Below, piece after piece: positions 26,733 to 35,596 of a DNA stretch of 64,000 nt; within the stretch, counting starts at the first letter, position 1; the number at the start of each line of letters is the position of its first letter. The notes beneath the pieces were generated by a model. The model searched no databases. It worked only from the letters and a program-made list of their open reading frames with translations, and was not told where the DNA came from. Position numbers and translations under genes: made by a program. This DNA comes from Flavobacterium suaedae (GTDB lineage: Bacteria > Bacteroidota > Bacteroidia > Flavobacteriales > Flavobacteriaceae): contig NZ_BMJE01000003.1 in the NCBI RefSeq assembly GCF_014642915.1, positions 310,001 through 374,000 of the forward strand, written 5' to 3'.

Positions 26733-28871
26733 ATGAAAAGAAAAGACCTTCAACATATTAAACTTGATGATATAACAAACCCCAAAGCTGAAAGCAAAGA
26801 ACAAAGCACTTATAAAACAGCTGAGGGGATTAAAGTTAAAAAAGAATATACACAAGAAGACATTAAAAACCTTGAACACTTAGGCTTTGCAGCAGGCTTC
26901 GCACCAAACCTTCGTGGTCCGTACAGCACCATGTATGTGCGCCGCCCGTGGACGATAAGGCAGTATGCAGGTTTTTCTACTGCCGAGGAAAGCAACGCCT
27001 TTTACCGCCGTAACCTGGCAGCAGGACAAAAAGGGCTTTCAGTAGCTTTTGACCTTGCCACACACAGGGGGTATGACAGTGACCACGAACGTGTAGTGGG
27101 TGATGTAGGTAAAGCAGGGGTTGCCATAGACAGTGTAGAGGATATGAAGGTACTTTTTGACCAAATACCATTGGGAGAAATGTCCGTTTCCATGACAATG
27201 AATGGCGCAGTACTGCCCATCATGGCATTTTATATTGTTGCAGCTGAGGAACAGGGGGTAAAACCGGAACAACTTTCAGGAACTATACAAAACGATATAC
27301 TGAAAGAATTTATGGTTAGGAACACGTACATATACCCTCCTACCCCATCAATGAAAATAATTGCTGATATATTTGAATATACTAGTAAAAACATGCCTCG
27401 TTTTAACTCTATTAGTATTTCAGGTTATCACATGCAGGAAGCCGGCGCAACTGCTGATATTGAGTTAGCTTATACCCTGTCTGATGGATTGGAATATATC
27501 CGCACAGGGCTTGCAGCAGGTATGGATGTTGATAAATTCGCTCCCCGCCTGTCATTTTTCTGGGCCATTGGTATGAACCATTTTATGGAAATAGCCAAAA
27601 TGCGTGCGGGGCGTATGTTATGGGCTAAACTGTTGAAACAGTTCAACCCGCAAAACCAAAAATCATTAGCGTTACGTACCCACTGCCAAACCAGTGGCTG
27701 GAGCTTAACCGAGCAAGACCCGTTTAATAATGTAGCCCGTACCTGTATAGAAGCGGCAGCAGCAGCATTTGGAGGAACGCAATCACTACACACTAATGCT
27801 TTAGACGAAGCCATTGCGTTACCAACTGATTTCTCGGCACGTATAGCACGTAATACACAGATATATTTACAGGAAGAAACCAAAATAACACGAACGGTTG
27901 ACCCTTGGGCGGGTAGTTATTATGTAGAAAGCCTGACTAATGAAATTGCCGAAAAAGCCTGGAAACTTATTGAAGAAGTAGAAGAGCTTGGCGGAATGAC
28001 GAAAGCAATTGAGGCAGGAATACCAAAACTGCGAATTGAAGAAGCGGCCGCCAGAAAACAGGCACGTATAGACAGTGGGCAGGATGTAATTGTTGGGGTT
28101 AACAAATACCGCCTTGAAAAAGAAGACCCTTTACATATACTGGATGTAGACAACCAAAAAGTACGTAAACAGCAAATAGAACGGCTGGAAAGTATAAAAG
28201 CAAGCAGGGATACAGCTAAAGTAAAAGAGTGCTTGGATAAACTTACCGAATCGGCTAAAACAGGTGAAGGTAACTTGTTAGCACTTGCAGTTGATGCTGC
28301 ACGCCAAAGGGCTACACTGGGAGAAATAAGCGATGCGCTTGAAACTGTTTACGGACGATATAAAGCACAAATAAAATCATTTAGCGGCGTGTATAGCAAA
28401 GAAATAAAAAACGACGAAAGTTTTGAAAAAGCAAAACAACTGGCTGATGAATTTGCGAAACTGGAAGGACGCCGCCCAAGAATTATGATTGCCAAAATGG
28501 GGCAAGACGGGCACGACCGTGGCGCAAAAGTAGTCGCTACCGGTTATGCTGATGTTGGTTTTGATGTGGATATAGGCCCGCTATTCCAAACGCCGGCAGA
28601 AGCTGCGAAACAAGCTGTTGAAAATGATGTTCATATTCTCGGAGTATCATCATTGGCTGCAGGACATAAAACATTAGTACCTCAGGTTATTGAAGAGCTT
28701 AAAAAATACGGTCGTGAAGATATTATGGTTATTGTAGGCGGTGTTATCCCTTCGCAGGACTACCAATATCTATTTGATTGTGGCGCTGTGGCTGTTTTTG
28801 GCCCGGGCACTAAAATTAGTGATGCCGCTATCAAAATACTGGAAATATTAATAAGTGGATTTGAAGAGTAA
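26733..28871 (+). CDS. mutB: Methylmalonyl-CoA mutase large (catalytic) subunit
   Basis: 712 residues from ATG at 26733 ([13 protein letters not shown]). The barrel carries the substrate-binding [19 protein letters not shown] and [14 protein letters not shown] motifs. The C-terminal cobalamin-binding domain (about 580-712) has the DxHxxG motif in [13 protein letters not shown], the [14 protein letters not shown] strand and IVGGVIP. It catalyses the adenosylcobalamin-dependent rearrangement of methylmalonyl-CoA and succinyl-CoA. It follows mutA by 17 bases. No MeaB-type GTPase or epimerase is beside it. Confidence 0.97.
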   Translation: MKRKDLQHIKLDDITNPKAESKEQSTYKTAEGIKVKKEYTQEDIKNLEHLGFAAGFAPNLRGPYSTMYVRRPWTIRQYAGFSTAEESNAFYRRNLAAGQKGLSVAFDLATHRGYDSDHERVVGDVGKAGVAIDSVEDMKVLFDQIPLGEMSVSMTMNGAVLPIMAFYIVAAEEQGVKPEQLSGTIQNDILKEFMVRNTYIYPPTPSMKIIADIFEYTSKNMPRFNSISISGYHMQEAGATADIELAYTLSDGLEYIRTGLAAGMDVDKFAPRLSFFWAIGMNHFMEIAKMRAGRMLWAKLLKQFNPQNQKSLALRTHCQTSGWSLTEQDPFNNVARTCIEAAAAAFGGTQSLHTNALDEAIALPTDFSARIARNTQIYLQEETKITRTVDPWAGSYYVESLTNEIAEKAWKLIEEVEELGGMTKAIEAGIPKLRIEEAAARKQARIDSGQDVIVGVNKYRLEKEDPLHILDVDNQKVRKQQIERLESIKASRDTAKVKECLDKLTESAKTGEGNLLALAVDAARQRATLGEISDALETVYGRYKAQIKSFSGVYSKEIKNDESFEKAKQLADEFAKLEGRRPRIMIAKMGQDGHDRGAKVVATGYADVGFDVDIGPLFQTPAEAAKQAVENDVHILGVSSLAAGHKTLVPQVIEELKKYGREDIMVIVGGVIPSQDYQYLFDCGAVAVFGPGTKISDAAIKILEILISGFEE

Positions 28872-28875
28872 TACA

Positions 28876-29499
28876 ATGAAGGGTTATATCTATATCTTTC
28901 TGTTGATACCCTGTTTAGTTTTTTGCCAAACAGAGATAAGCTTATTAGAAGAGGAAAAAGTTGACTCTTCTATTGAATATAATGGCAAATTACAAAAAGC
29001 AGTATTATATACTGATGATAATGGTGATCATATAGTTATCCTCTCAGAAACGGGCGGAGTACCCTCAAAAAAAGATGAAGACTATCAAAGTGCAGAACTT
29101 TATGCTTATCAATATTCTTTAATAAGGACTGGGAAATGGGTACTGGACTGGAGAATGTATGATTTTGAGAAAGAGTGCCCACTTGATTTAATATGCAATT
29201 TTATCCCAAATTCATTTGCAATAACTGATTTAAACATTAATGGTAAAGCAGAAGTATGGCTCACGTACCAATTAGTCTGTACCGGCGACATATCTCCCTC
29301 AACTATGAAAGTAATAATGTATGAAAATGGTGTAAAATATGCTATGCGCGGAGAAAGGAAAGTTATATTGTCTGAAAATCCAGACACTACTTATGGAGGT
29401 GAATTTAATTTTGACAGTGCATTTAAAAATGCTCCTTTAATTTTTAGAGAATACGCTAACAGGCTTTGGGACAAACATGTAATTATGAATTGGGAATAA
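28876..29499 (+). CDS. Secreted protein of unknown function
   Basis: 207 residues from ATG at 28876, four bases after mutB, chosen because it gives a signal peptide (MKGYIYIFLLIPCLVFCQ). The mature part shows DDNGDHIVILSETGG, a WRMYDFEKECPLDLICNF segment with two cysteines, and ITDLNINGKAEVWLTYQL, which resembles a family of secreted flavobacterial proteins (possibly the one labelled surface-polysaccharide-related from Riemerella; I am not certain). Despite its position directly after mutB it has no evident link to mutase function. Close spacing suggests co-transcription. Confidence 0.7.
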   Translation: MKGYIYIFLLIPCLVFCQTEISLLEEEKVDSSIEYNGKLQKAVLYTDDNGDHIVILSETGGVPSKKDEDYQSAELYAYQYSLIRTGKWVLDWRMYDFEKECPLDLICNFIPNSFAITDLNINGKAEVWLTYQLVCTGDISPSTMKVIMYENGVKYAMRGERKVILSENPDTTYGGEFNFDSAFKNAPLIFREYANRLWDKHVIMNWE

Positions 29500-29622
29500 A
29501 CTCATTACAGGTAATTAGCCATTAATCAAAACTTAAAAAAACATAATTTTTTTCTGAGCCTGTTGAATTATTTTTAGCCACTTAAAAATATCTTCATTAA
29601 TTTTATTTAAATTTTATTAGGT

Positions 29623-30252
29623 ATGGATATTAAAAAAGTATTTGAAAACAATAAGGACTGGATTGCAAATCAACTAGAGAAAGACCCAAAATATTTTGAT
29701 GAATTAGCAGCAGGACAATCTCCTGAAATATTATATATAGGCTGTTCAGACAGTCGTGTAACTGCCGAAGAAGTTATGGGTGCAGGTCCCGGTGATATTT
29801 TTGTACACAGAAATATAGCCAACATGGTTGCTAATACTGACCTTAACACTATGTCAGTAATTAACTATGCCGTACAACACTTAAAGGTAAAACATGTTGT
29901 AGTATGCGGGCACACCAACTGCGGAGGTATTAAAGCTGCTATGCAACATACCGATATGGGTATACTAAACCCATGGTTACGTAACGTTCGTGATGTATAC
30001 CGCATACACCGTGAGGAACTTGATGCCATTGAAGATGAAACAAAACGCTATGACCGTTTAGTAGAGCTTAATGTACAGGAACAATGTATAAATGTTATTA
30101 AAACTGCCGAGGTACAAAAAGCTGCTGCCGAGCGCGGTATAACGGTACATGGTTGGATTTTTGACCTTCATACGGGTAAATTAATTGATCTGAATATCGA
30201 TTTTGAAAAAATAACGGAAGATATAGTAAATATATACCGCATAAAACACTAA
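29623..30252 (+). CDS. can: Beta-class carbonic anhydrase
   Basis: 209 residues. It interconverts CO2 and bicarbonate. Zinc ligands Cys41 in GCSDSR, His97 and Cys100 in CGHTNCGG, and the Asp43/Arg45 dyad are all present. The length is normal for the cytoplasmic beta class (no signal peptide). It stands alone, with 123 bases upstream and the small ribosomal protein THX 75 bases downstream. Confidence 0.96.
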   Translation: MDIKKVFENNKDWIANQLEKDPKYFDELAAGQSPEILYIGCSDSRVTAEEVMGAGPGDIFVHRNIANMVANTDLNTMSVINYAVQHLKVKHVVVCGHTNCGGIKAAMQHTDMGILNPWLRNVRDVYRIHREELDAIEDETKRYDRLVELNVQEQCINVIKTAEVQKAAAERGITVHGWIFDLHTGKLIDLNIDFEKITEDIVNIYRIKH

Positions 30253-30287
30253 TAATGAAGCTCTCATGCTTTCCCATTTAGTTTTTG

Positions 30288-30295
30288 TAACTTTG
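30288..30295 (+). promoter_or_regulatory. -7 element (TAACTTTG) of the THX gene
   Basis: TAACTTTG fits TAnnTTTG and lies 32 bases before the THX start codon; no clear -33 TTG. Confidence 0.4.
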
Positions 30296-30327
30296 AAATA
30301 CTAGTAACATACAAATTCTAACTTTTT

Positions 30328-30438
30328 ATGGGAAAAGGAGATAAAAAAACAAAAAGAGGAAAAATTTGGCGTGGTACTTATGGAGTAAGACGCCAAAAAC
30401 GTTCGAATGAAAACAGTTCAAACTCCTCTGAAAATTAA
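30328..30438 (+). CDS. 30S ribosomal protein THX
   Basis: 36 residues starting MGKGDKKTKRGKIWRGTYG and continuing VRRQKR. The strongly basic N-terminal half with the GKGDxKTxRGKIxxGTxG pattern is the THX signature, first known as a small peptide bound at the head of the 30S subunit in Thermus. In Bacteroidota it is a stand-alone gene often missed because of its size. It has a -7 element upstream and a terminator directly after it, so it looks like an independent transcription unit. Confidence 0.92.
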   Translation: MGKGDKKTKRGKIWRGTYGVRRQKRSNENSSNSSEN

Positions 30439-30456
30439 TTTTTTTTATTACACTAT

Positions 30457-30491
30457 AAGGCAGCTACTTTTAAAAATGGCTGCCTTTTTTT
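30457..30491 (+). terminator. Terminator after THX
   Basis: Stem AAGGCAGC/GCTGCCTT with a T-run after it, 18 bases past the THX stop. Confidence 0.88.
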
Positions 30492-30521
30492 AACTTTATA
30501 ATCTAACTACAATTTTTAATC

Positions 30522-30980
30522 ATGGAAAAGAAACACACAGAAACAATATACCTTACAGGTATTGCATTACCTGAAAAAACTACTAACGAAAACAATCAGG
30601 CAATGAAAGATTGCGGAGGTTTATGGGAAAAATTTGAAAAAGGCGGTTATTTCACTAAAATACCACAACGAATAGAAGATAAAGTTTATGCTGTTTACTT
30701 TGATTATGAAGGCGACCATACAAAACCGTACTCTTATTTTATAGGATGCAGGGTTGAACCCGGCTCTCCTGTACCGGAAGATATGGAAAGCGTAGTAATA
30801 CCACCCGGAGATTTTAAAATGTTTACAGCAAAAGGTAAAATGCCCGAATGTATAGGTACAATGTGGGGAAAAATATGGGAAGCTGATATTAAGCGAGCTT
30901 ATAAAGCGGACTTTGAAGTGTATGACGAACGTAGCAGAGATTGGGAAAATGCAGAAGTAGATATTTTTATTAGCATCTAA
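30522..30980 (+). CDS. GyrI-like / effector-binding-domain protein
   Basis: 152 residues forming a single domain of the GyrI-like small-molecule-binding type (SOUL/GyrI superfamily, like the AraC effector-binding domain). The pattern LWEKFEKGG, VYAVYFDYEGDH, YFIGCRVEPGSPVPEDME, VVIPPGDFKMFTAKG and the closing FEVYDERSRDWENAEVDIFI is typical. No DNA-binding domain is fused, so it may bind or hydrolyse a small molecule rather than regulate. It is 33 bases before the cupin gene and probably co-transcribed with it. Confidence 0.82.
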   Translation: MEKKHTETIYLTGIALPEKTTNENNQAMKDCGGLWEKFEKGGYFTKIPQRIEDKVYAVYFDYEGDHTKPYSYFIGCRVEPGSPVPEDMESVVIPPGDFKMFTAKGKMPECIGTMWGKIWEADIKRAYKADFEVYDERSRDWENAEVDIFISI

Positions 30981-31012
30981 AAATAATTGGCATTACTATC
31001 AGAAAAAGGATA

Positions 31013-31516
31013 ATGAATCAGAAAGAACAAATAATTCAAGAATTAGGTTTAAAGCCACATCCTGAAGGTGGCTATTTTAAAGAAACATACAGAAGTGAAG
31101 GCACAATAAGTAAAGAAAGCCTGCATGAATCATATAATGGTAAAAGAAACTATTCAACCTGTATTTACTTCCTGCTGACGTCCGATACTTTTTCTGCGTT
31201 TCATAAAATAAAACAAGATGAAATATGGCATTTTTACGATGGCTCTCCAATTCACTTGCATATTATTTCAGAAACTGGAGAATATTCTAAGCATATTATC
31301 GGACGTAATTTTTCGAAAGGTGAAGTACCACAATTAGTAGTACCGGGTAACTCTTGGTTTGCAGCAAAAGTTATAAACGAAAATGATTATTCCCTGGTTG
31401 GGTGCACTGTCTCCCCCGGATTTGATTTTAGTGATTTTGTTTTGCCAACCAAATCTGAATTAGCATCCAATTTTCCGCAACATGCATCAATAATTTCCGA
31501 ATTGACCCATAGTTAA
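31013..31516 (+). CDS. Cupin superfamily protein (DUF985 type)
   Basis: 167 residues. The opening motif [16 protein letters not shown] and the cupin strands [35 protein letters not shown] and [16 protein letters not shown] match the Cupin_5/DUF985 family. The reaction is not established for this family; a sugar-epimerase-like fold has been proposed. It follows a GyrI-like gene and precedes tRNA-Pro. Confidence 0.88.
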   Translation: MNQKEQIIQELGLKPHPEGGYFKETYRSEGTISKESLHESYNGKRNYSTCIYFLLTSDTFSAFHKIKQDEIWHFYDGSPIHLHIISETGEYSKHIIGRNFSKGEVPQLVVPGNSWFAAKVINENDYSLVGCTVSPGFDFSDFVLPTKSELASNFPQHASIISELTHS

Positions 31517-31544
31517 AAAAACTCATCACTTATAGATTTTTTAT

Positions 31545-31575
31545 TTGCCCATTTTTTATCAAAAAAATATATTTG
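31545..31575 (+). promoter_or_regulatory. Promoter of tRNA-Pro
   Basis: TTG at 31545 and TATATTTG (-7) at 31568, 23 bases apart, followed 23 bases later by the tRNA 5' end. This is a full Bacteroidota-type promoter. Confidence 0.7.
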
Positions 31576-31597
31576 CACTTTATTTAAAGAAACAAAT

Positions 31598-31674
31598 CGG
31601 GATGTAGCGCAGTCCGGTAGCGTACTAGCATGGGGTGCTAGGGGTCGCTGGTTCGAATCCAGTCTTCCCGACCA
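31598..31674 (+). tRNA. tRNA-Pro (GGG)
   Basis: 77 bases with encoded CCA. The anticodon loop ATGGGGT between CTAGC and GCTAG gives anticodon GGG. The T arm GCTGG-TTCGAAT-CCAGT is normal. The acceptor stem CGGGATG/CTTCCCG contains a T-T mismatch at position 6-67. Confidence 0.95.
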
Positions 31675-31675
31675 T

Positions 31676-31705
31676 AAAAGCTTCTGTAATTACAGGAGCT
31701 TTTAT
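31676..31705 (+). terminator. Terminator after tRNA-Pro
   Basis: Inverted repeat AAAGCTTCTGTA ... TACAGGAGCTTTT immediately after the CCA end, followed by a T-containing stretch. Confidence 0.75.
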
Positions 31706-31788
31706 AATTATAATACTATATTAAACTTCTGTCATTTTTCATATCGTCTGGTTATCTTCAAAAATATTTAAACTAAACTACCTACCTT

Positions 31789-32310
31789 ATGAATAAGATA
31801 TTCTTTGATAACTGGGAGAGCATAGCACGAACACTTATTATTACTGTAATGGCATACATTACACTTATAGTAATGCTTCGTGTATCGGGTAAGCGGACAC
31901 TTTCTAAAATGAATGCTTTTGATTTTATTATAACCATTGCATTGGGTTCGGCATTTGCAACGGTTACACTCAATAAAAGTGTAGCGTTGATAGATGGCAT
32001 ACTTGTATTCTTCCTTCTCGTTTTCCTTCAGTATAGCATTACATGGCTTTCGGTAAGAAACAAGTCAGTAAAAAAGTTAATAACCAGTCGTCCTACGCTG
32101 CTTTTATACAAAGGGGAGCTATTAAATGAAGTCTTAAAAAAAGAAAGGGTAACTATTGAAGAAATTTATGTTGCAGCAAGACAGCATGGCATTAGCAGTT
32201 TAGATACGATAGATGTGATAATATTAGAAACTGCCGGAGAAATAACTGTAATTCCAAAAATAGAAAGTAATCATACCGATGCGCTTGAAAATGTAAGACA
32301 TTACCATTAA
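31789..32310 (+). CDS. DUF421 (YetF-like) membrane protein
   Basis: 173 residues. Three N-terminal transmembrane segments (about 12-30, 40-58 and 63-82) carry the family motif RVSGKRTLSKMNAFDFIITIALGS in part. The cytoplasmic part contains RPTLLLYKGELL, KERVTIEEIYVAARQHGI and the end-strand EITVIPK. The family occurs widely in bacteria as YetF/YrbG-like proteins; its molecular role is not known to me. It stands alone between tRNA-Pro and the SDR gene. Confidence 0.9.
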   Translation: MNKIFFDNWESIARTLIITVMAYITLIVMLRVSGKRTLSKMNAFDFIITIALGSAFATVTLNKSVALIDGILVFFLLVFLQYSITWLSVRNKSVKKLITSRPTLLLYKGELLNEVLKKERVTIEEIYVAARQHGISSLDTIDVIILETAGEITVIPKIESNHTDALENVRHYH

Positions 32311-32386
32311 TTCGCTATATTTGAAAGGGTTCTTACCTATTTTTGAATTAAACAGAAGTTGTTGAATAATTATTATAAAGACTAAA

Positions 32387-33268
32387 ATGAATTATACACA
32401 GAAAATGTTACGCGATGATGCGTTGGCAGATAAAGTTATTGTAATTACAGGTGGCGGTAGCGGCTTGGGTAAATCAATGACAAAATATTTTATGGAGCTG
32501 GGGGCAAAAGTAGCCATTACGTCCCGTAACCTTGAAAAACTTAAAGACACAGCTAAAGAACTGGAAGAAGAAACCGGCGGAAATTGCTTACCTGTACAGT
32601 GTGATGTTCGTAATTATGATGAAGTAGAAAACATGCTAAAGGCTGTTTTAGAAAACTACGGCAGAGCAGATGTATTGCTAAACAACGCAGCAGGAAACTT
32701 TATATCGCCTACCGAAAGGCTTTCTGCTAATGCGTTTGATACTATTATAGATATTGTACTAAAGGGTTCTAAAAACTGTACCCTTGCTTTTGGTAAACAT
32801 TGGATAGACACAAAACAAGAAAATACAAATATTCTTAACATAGTTACTACCTATGCCTGGACTGGTTCTGCTTATGTTGTACCAAGTGCCACTGCAAAAG
32901 CGGGAGTTTTAGCCATGACACGAAGCCTTGCTGTAGAGTGGGCTAAATATGGTATACGTACTAACGCCATCGCGCCGGGACCTTTCCCTACTAAAGGAGC
33001 ATGGGACAGGCTATTACCTGGCGACTTAAAAGATAAATTTGATCTTGCTAAAAAAGTACCGCTTAAACGTGTAGGCGATCATCAGGAGCTGGCGAATCTG
33101 GCTGCCTACTTAGTTTCTGATTTTTCTGCTTACGTAAATGGTGAAGTAATAACTATAGATGGCGGCGAATGGCTTAAAGGTGCAGGACAGTTTAATTTAC
33201 TGGAAGCTATACCTGAAGAAATGTGGGACATGCTGGAAGCAATGATAAAAGCTAAAAAAGGAAAATAA
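32387..33268 (+). CDS. SDR oxidoreductase, 2,4-dienoyl-CoA reductase-like
   Basis: 293 residues. The NADP(H)-binding TGGGSGLGKS (21-30) and NNAAGNFISP (about 99-108) are present. Catalytic residues are not in the classic YxxxK arrangement: Tyr156, Ser167 and Lys171 match the Tyr/Ser/Lys spacing (11 and 4) of mitochondrial 2,4-dienoyl-CoA reductase. That indicates removal of double bonds during unsaturated fatty-acid beta-oxidation. No other fatty-acid gene is adjacent; an acyl-CoA dehydrogenase lies far away at 62-63 kb. Confidence 0.87.
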   Translation: MNYTQKMLRDDALADKVIVITGGGSGLGKSMTKYFMELGAKVAITSRNLEKLKDTAKELEEETGGNCLPVQCDVRNYDEVENMLKAVLENYGRADVLLNNAAGNFISPTERLSANAFDTIIDIVLKGSKNCTLAFGKHWIDTKQENTNILNIVTTYAWTGSAYVVPSATAKAGVLAMTRSLAVEWAKYGIRTNAIAPGPFPTKGAWDRLLPGDLKDKFDLAKKVPLKRVGDHQELANLAAYLVSDFSAYVNGEVITIDGGEWLKGAGQFNLLEAIPEEMWDMLEAMIKAKKGK

Positions 33269-33298
33269 AGTAATTACATAATTGTAAATCAAAATAGT

Positions 33299-33333
33299 AA
33301 AGTTGACAGGAAAATTTCTTGTCAACTTTTTTA
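33299..33333 (+). terminator. Terminator after SDR gene
   Basis: Stem AAGTTGACA(A/G)G with its complement CTTGTCAACTT and a following T-run, 31 bases after the SDR stop. Confidence 0.85.
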
Positions 33334-33345
33334 GTTTATTTAGAC

Positions 33346-33371
33346 TTGATATAAATAAAATAGTATATTTG
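33346..33371 (+). promoter_or_regulatory. Promoter of the HmuY-like T9SS protein
   Basis: TTG at 33346 and TATATTTG at 33364, 18 bases apart, matching the -33/-7 arrangement, 45 bases upstream of the start codon. Confidence 0.6.
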
Positions 33372-33415
33372 CCAAACAAAAACTATTTTAAATAAATCTA
33401 AATAAACGATTTGTC

Positions 33416-34687
33416 ATGAAGAAAAGACTACTTCTTTTAGCATCACTTTTTGTAAGTACTATTACTGTTGCCCAAGAGGATTATACTGAGGTAACAATAC
33501 CACTACAACCATCATATACCGATCAGGTATTTTTTGATTTCTCTACTGAAACTCAAACTGCTGTAACCGCTGCAAATTGGGACATCGCTTTTTTAAGAAT
33601 ATCTCAAATGGAAACCGGAGTAAGAATTAATGACAGCGCAGGAATACAAGTATTTGAGGCATCAAGTGATGTAAACGACTGGGATAACATTGATTTAGCA
33701 AATGAAGGAACCTGGACAGAGCTATTTAACTCTGCTACAACCTGGTTAACAGGTGCTTTTGATACAGGTTCAGGTGAATATGGTTGGGGAGATTATAATC
33801 CCGGTAATCACCACGTAACAGGTTCTGTTGTTTTTGTACTAAAGTACGCTGATGAAAGTTATAAAAAACTGGTAATAGAAGATTACTTTGGTGGCTATAC
33901 CATAAAATATGCAGACTGGACCGGAACTGAATGGGCTGAAGACGAAACAGCTACTATACCAAACGGAGATACTTCTTACACATTTAACTTCTATTCCCTA
34001 ACTACTGATGAAGTAGTATCGGTTGCGCCTGCTGATGCTGATTGGGACCTTGCTTTCGGAAGATATTATGATAATGTTGGTACTGCGGAAGAGCCTATGA
34101 TGTACTTAGTTAGCGGTGGGCTTCACAATTCAGCTACAGTTACAGTTGCTCAGGTTGACGAAACAGGTAATACAGAAAATGAAATAACACTTCCTGAAAA
34201 TAGCGCATATTCAACTGACATTAACACTATAGGTAGTGACTGGAAAGAGTTCAACATGGGTGAGTTTGTATATGACATTGATACTGAATTAACATACTAC
34301 GTTAAAAATGAAGACGGTAACATATACAGAATGTACTTTACTGCATTTGGAGGTTCTTCAACGGGTGAGTTAAAATTTAATTACAAAAATGTAACTGCTA
34401 CAGCAGGACTTGATAATGTAAATGCTGATGTTAATTTCGGTTTCTACCCTAACCCGGCTTTAGATAAAAGAATAACGCTTATATACGATTTAAAAAATAA
34501 TTCTAACGAAAAGAACACTGTAAGCATCTACTCTTTAACAGGGGCTAAAGTTTTTGAAACAGCAATAACAAATAATGCAGGTTTCTACACAAAAGAACTA
34601 AACCTTTCTAGCCTTAACAGTGGAATATACATTGTTCAGATACAATCAGGCGATTATACACAAGCTAAAAAACTTGTAATAAAATAA
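33416..34687 (+). CDS. Exported protein with tandem HmuY-like domains and T9SS sorting domain
   Basis: 423 residues. A signal peptide (ending TVAQ, about 20) is followed by two related units of about 155 residues. Each begins with a strand ending in an NWDIAF/DWDLAF motif (Trp55, Trp210) and finishes with a YADESYKKLVIEDYFGG- or NEDGNIYRMYFTAFGG-type segment. This pattern resembles the heme-binding HmuY fold. The last ~80 residues are a T9SS sorting domain (FYPNPALDKRITL ... LNSGIYIVQIQSG). No heme-uptake receptor gene is adjacent, so a role in heme capture is inference only. Confidence 0.75.
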   Translation: MKKRLLLLASLFVSTITVAQEDYTEVTIPLQPSYTDQVFFDFSTETQTAVTAANWDIAFLRISQMETGVRINDSAGIQVFEASSDVNDWDNIDLANEGTWTELFNSATTWLTGAFDTGSGEYGWGDYNPGNHHVTGSVVFVLKYADESYKKLVIEDYFGGYTIKYADWTGTEWAEDETATIPNGDTSYTFNFYSLTTDEVVSVAPADADWDLAFGRYYDNVGTAEEPMMYLVSGGLHNSATVTVAQVDETGNTENEITLPENSAYSTDINTIGSDWKEFNMGEFVYDIDTELTYYVKNEDGNIYRMYFTAFGGSSTGELKFNYKNVTATAGLDNVNADVNFGFYPNPALDKRITLIYDLKNNSNEKNTVSIYSLTGAKVFETAITNNAGFYTKELNLSSLNSGIYIVQIQSGDYTQAKKLVIK

Positions 34688-34819
34688 GTATATTTTACAG
34701 CACATTTTATAGAGCCGAAGGGAATTTCCTTCGGCTTTTTTATTTACCATTGTTAACAATTTCCATTTTTAGAAACCATAAATAATTGTATTTTTACGGT
34801 TCTAAATCACAAGGTACGA

Positions 34820-35596
34820 ATGGGTAAAATTATTGCTATTGCCAACCAAAAGGGAGGTGTAGGGAAAACAACAACTTCGGTAAACCTGGCGGCATCGCTG
34901 GGAGTACTGGAAAAGAAGGTACTACTTATAGATGCTGACCCTCAGGCAAATGCCAGTTCAGGACTTGGTATTGATGTGGAATCGGTAGAAAAAGGCACAT
35001 ATCAAATACTGGAACACAGTAGTACCCCACAGGAAGCTATAATAGAGTCCAGTGCGCCTAATGTATCTATTATACCTGCACATATAGATCTTGTAGCTAT
35101 AGAAATTGAGTTGGTAGACCAGGAAAAGAGGGAATACATGCTTAAAACAGCATTAGAAAGTGTAAAGGATAATTATGATTATATCCTGATAGACTGTGCT
35201 CCGTCATTAGGTTTACTTACACTTAATGCCCTAACAGCAGCCGATTCGGTTATTATACCTATTCAATGTGAATATTTCGCGCTGGAAGGTTTAGGAAAAT
35301 TATTAAACACCATAAAAAGTGTACAAAGAATACACAATCCTGCGTTAGATATAGAAGGTTTGCTTTTAACCATGTACGATGCCCGTTTAAGGCTTAGCAA
35401 CCAAGTTGTGGAAGAAGTACAAAAACATTTTAATGATATGGTTTTCGATACGCTTATACAGCGTAACGTTAAACTTAGTGAAGCACCTAGTTACGGCGAA
35501 AGCATTATTAATTATGATGCTACCAGTAAAGGCGCCAGTAACTACCTGAAATTAGCAGAAGAAATAATAAAGAAAAATAGTACTGTAGGTTTATGA
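34820..35596 (+). CDS. parA: Chromosome-partitioning ATPase ParA
   Basis: 258 residues. The deviant Walker A KGGVGKTT (11-18) with the signature lysine of ParA/MinD ATPases, the DADPQANASSGLG motif (about 40-52) and IDCAPSLGLLTLNAL are intact. It uses ATP-dependent DNA binding to move ParB-parS complexes and segregate the chromosome. The parB start overlaps its stop codon by four bases, so they are translationally coupled. Confidence 0.97.
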   Translation: MGKIIAIANQKGGVGKTTTSVNLAASLGVLEKKVLLIDADPQANASSGLGIDVESVEKGTYQILEHSSTPQEAIIESSAPNVSIIPAHIDLVAIEIELVDQEKREYMLKTALESVKDNYDYILIDCAPSLGLLTLNALTAADSVIIPIQCEYFALEGLGKLLNTIKSVQRIHNPALDIEGLLLTMYDARLRLSNQVVEEVQKHFNDMVFDTLIQRNVKLSEAPSYGESIINYDATSKGASNYLKLAEEIIKKNSTVGL

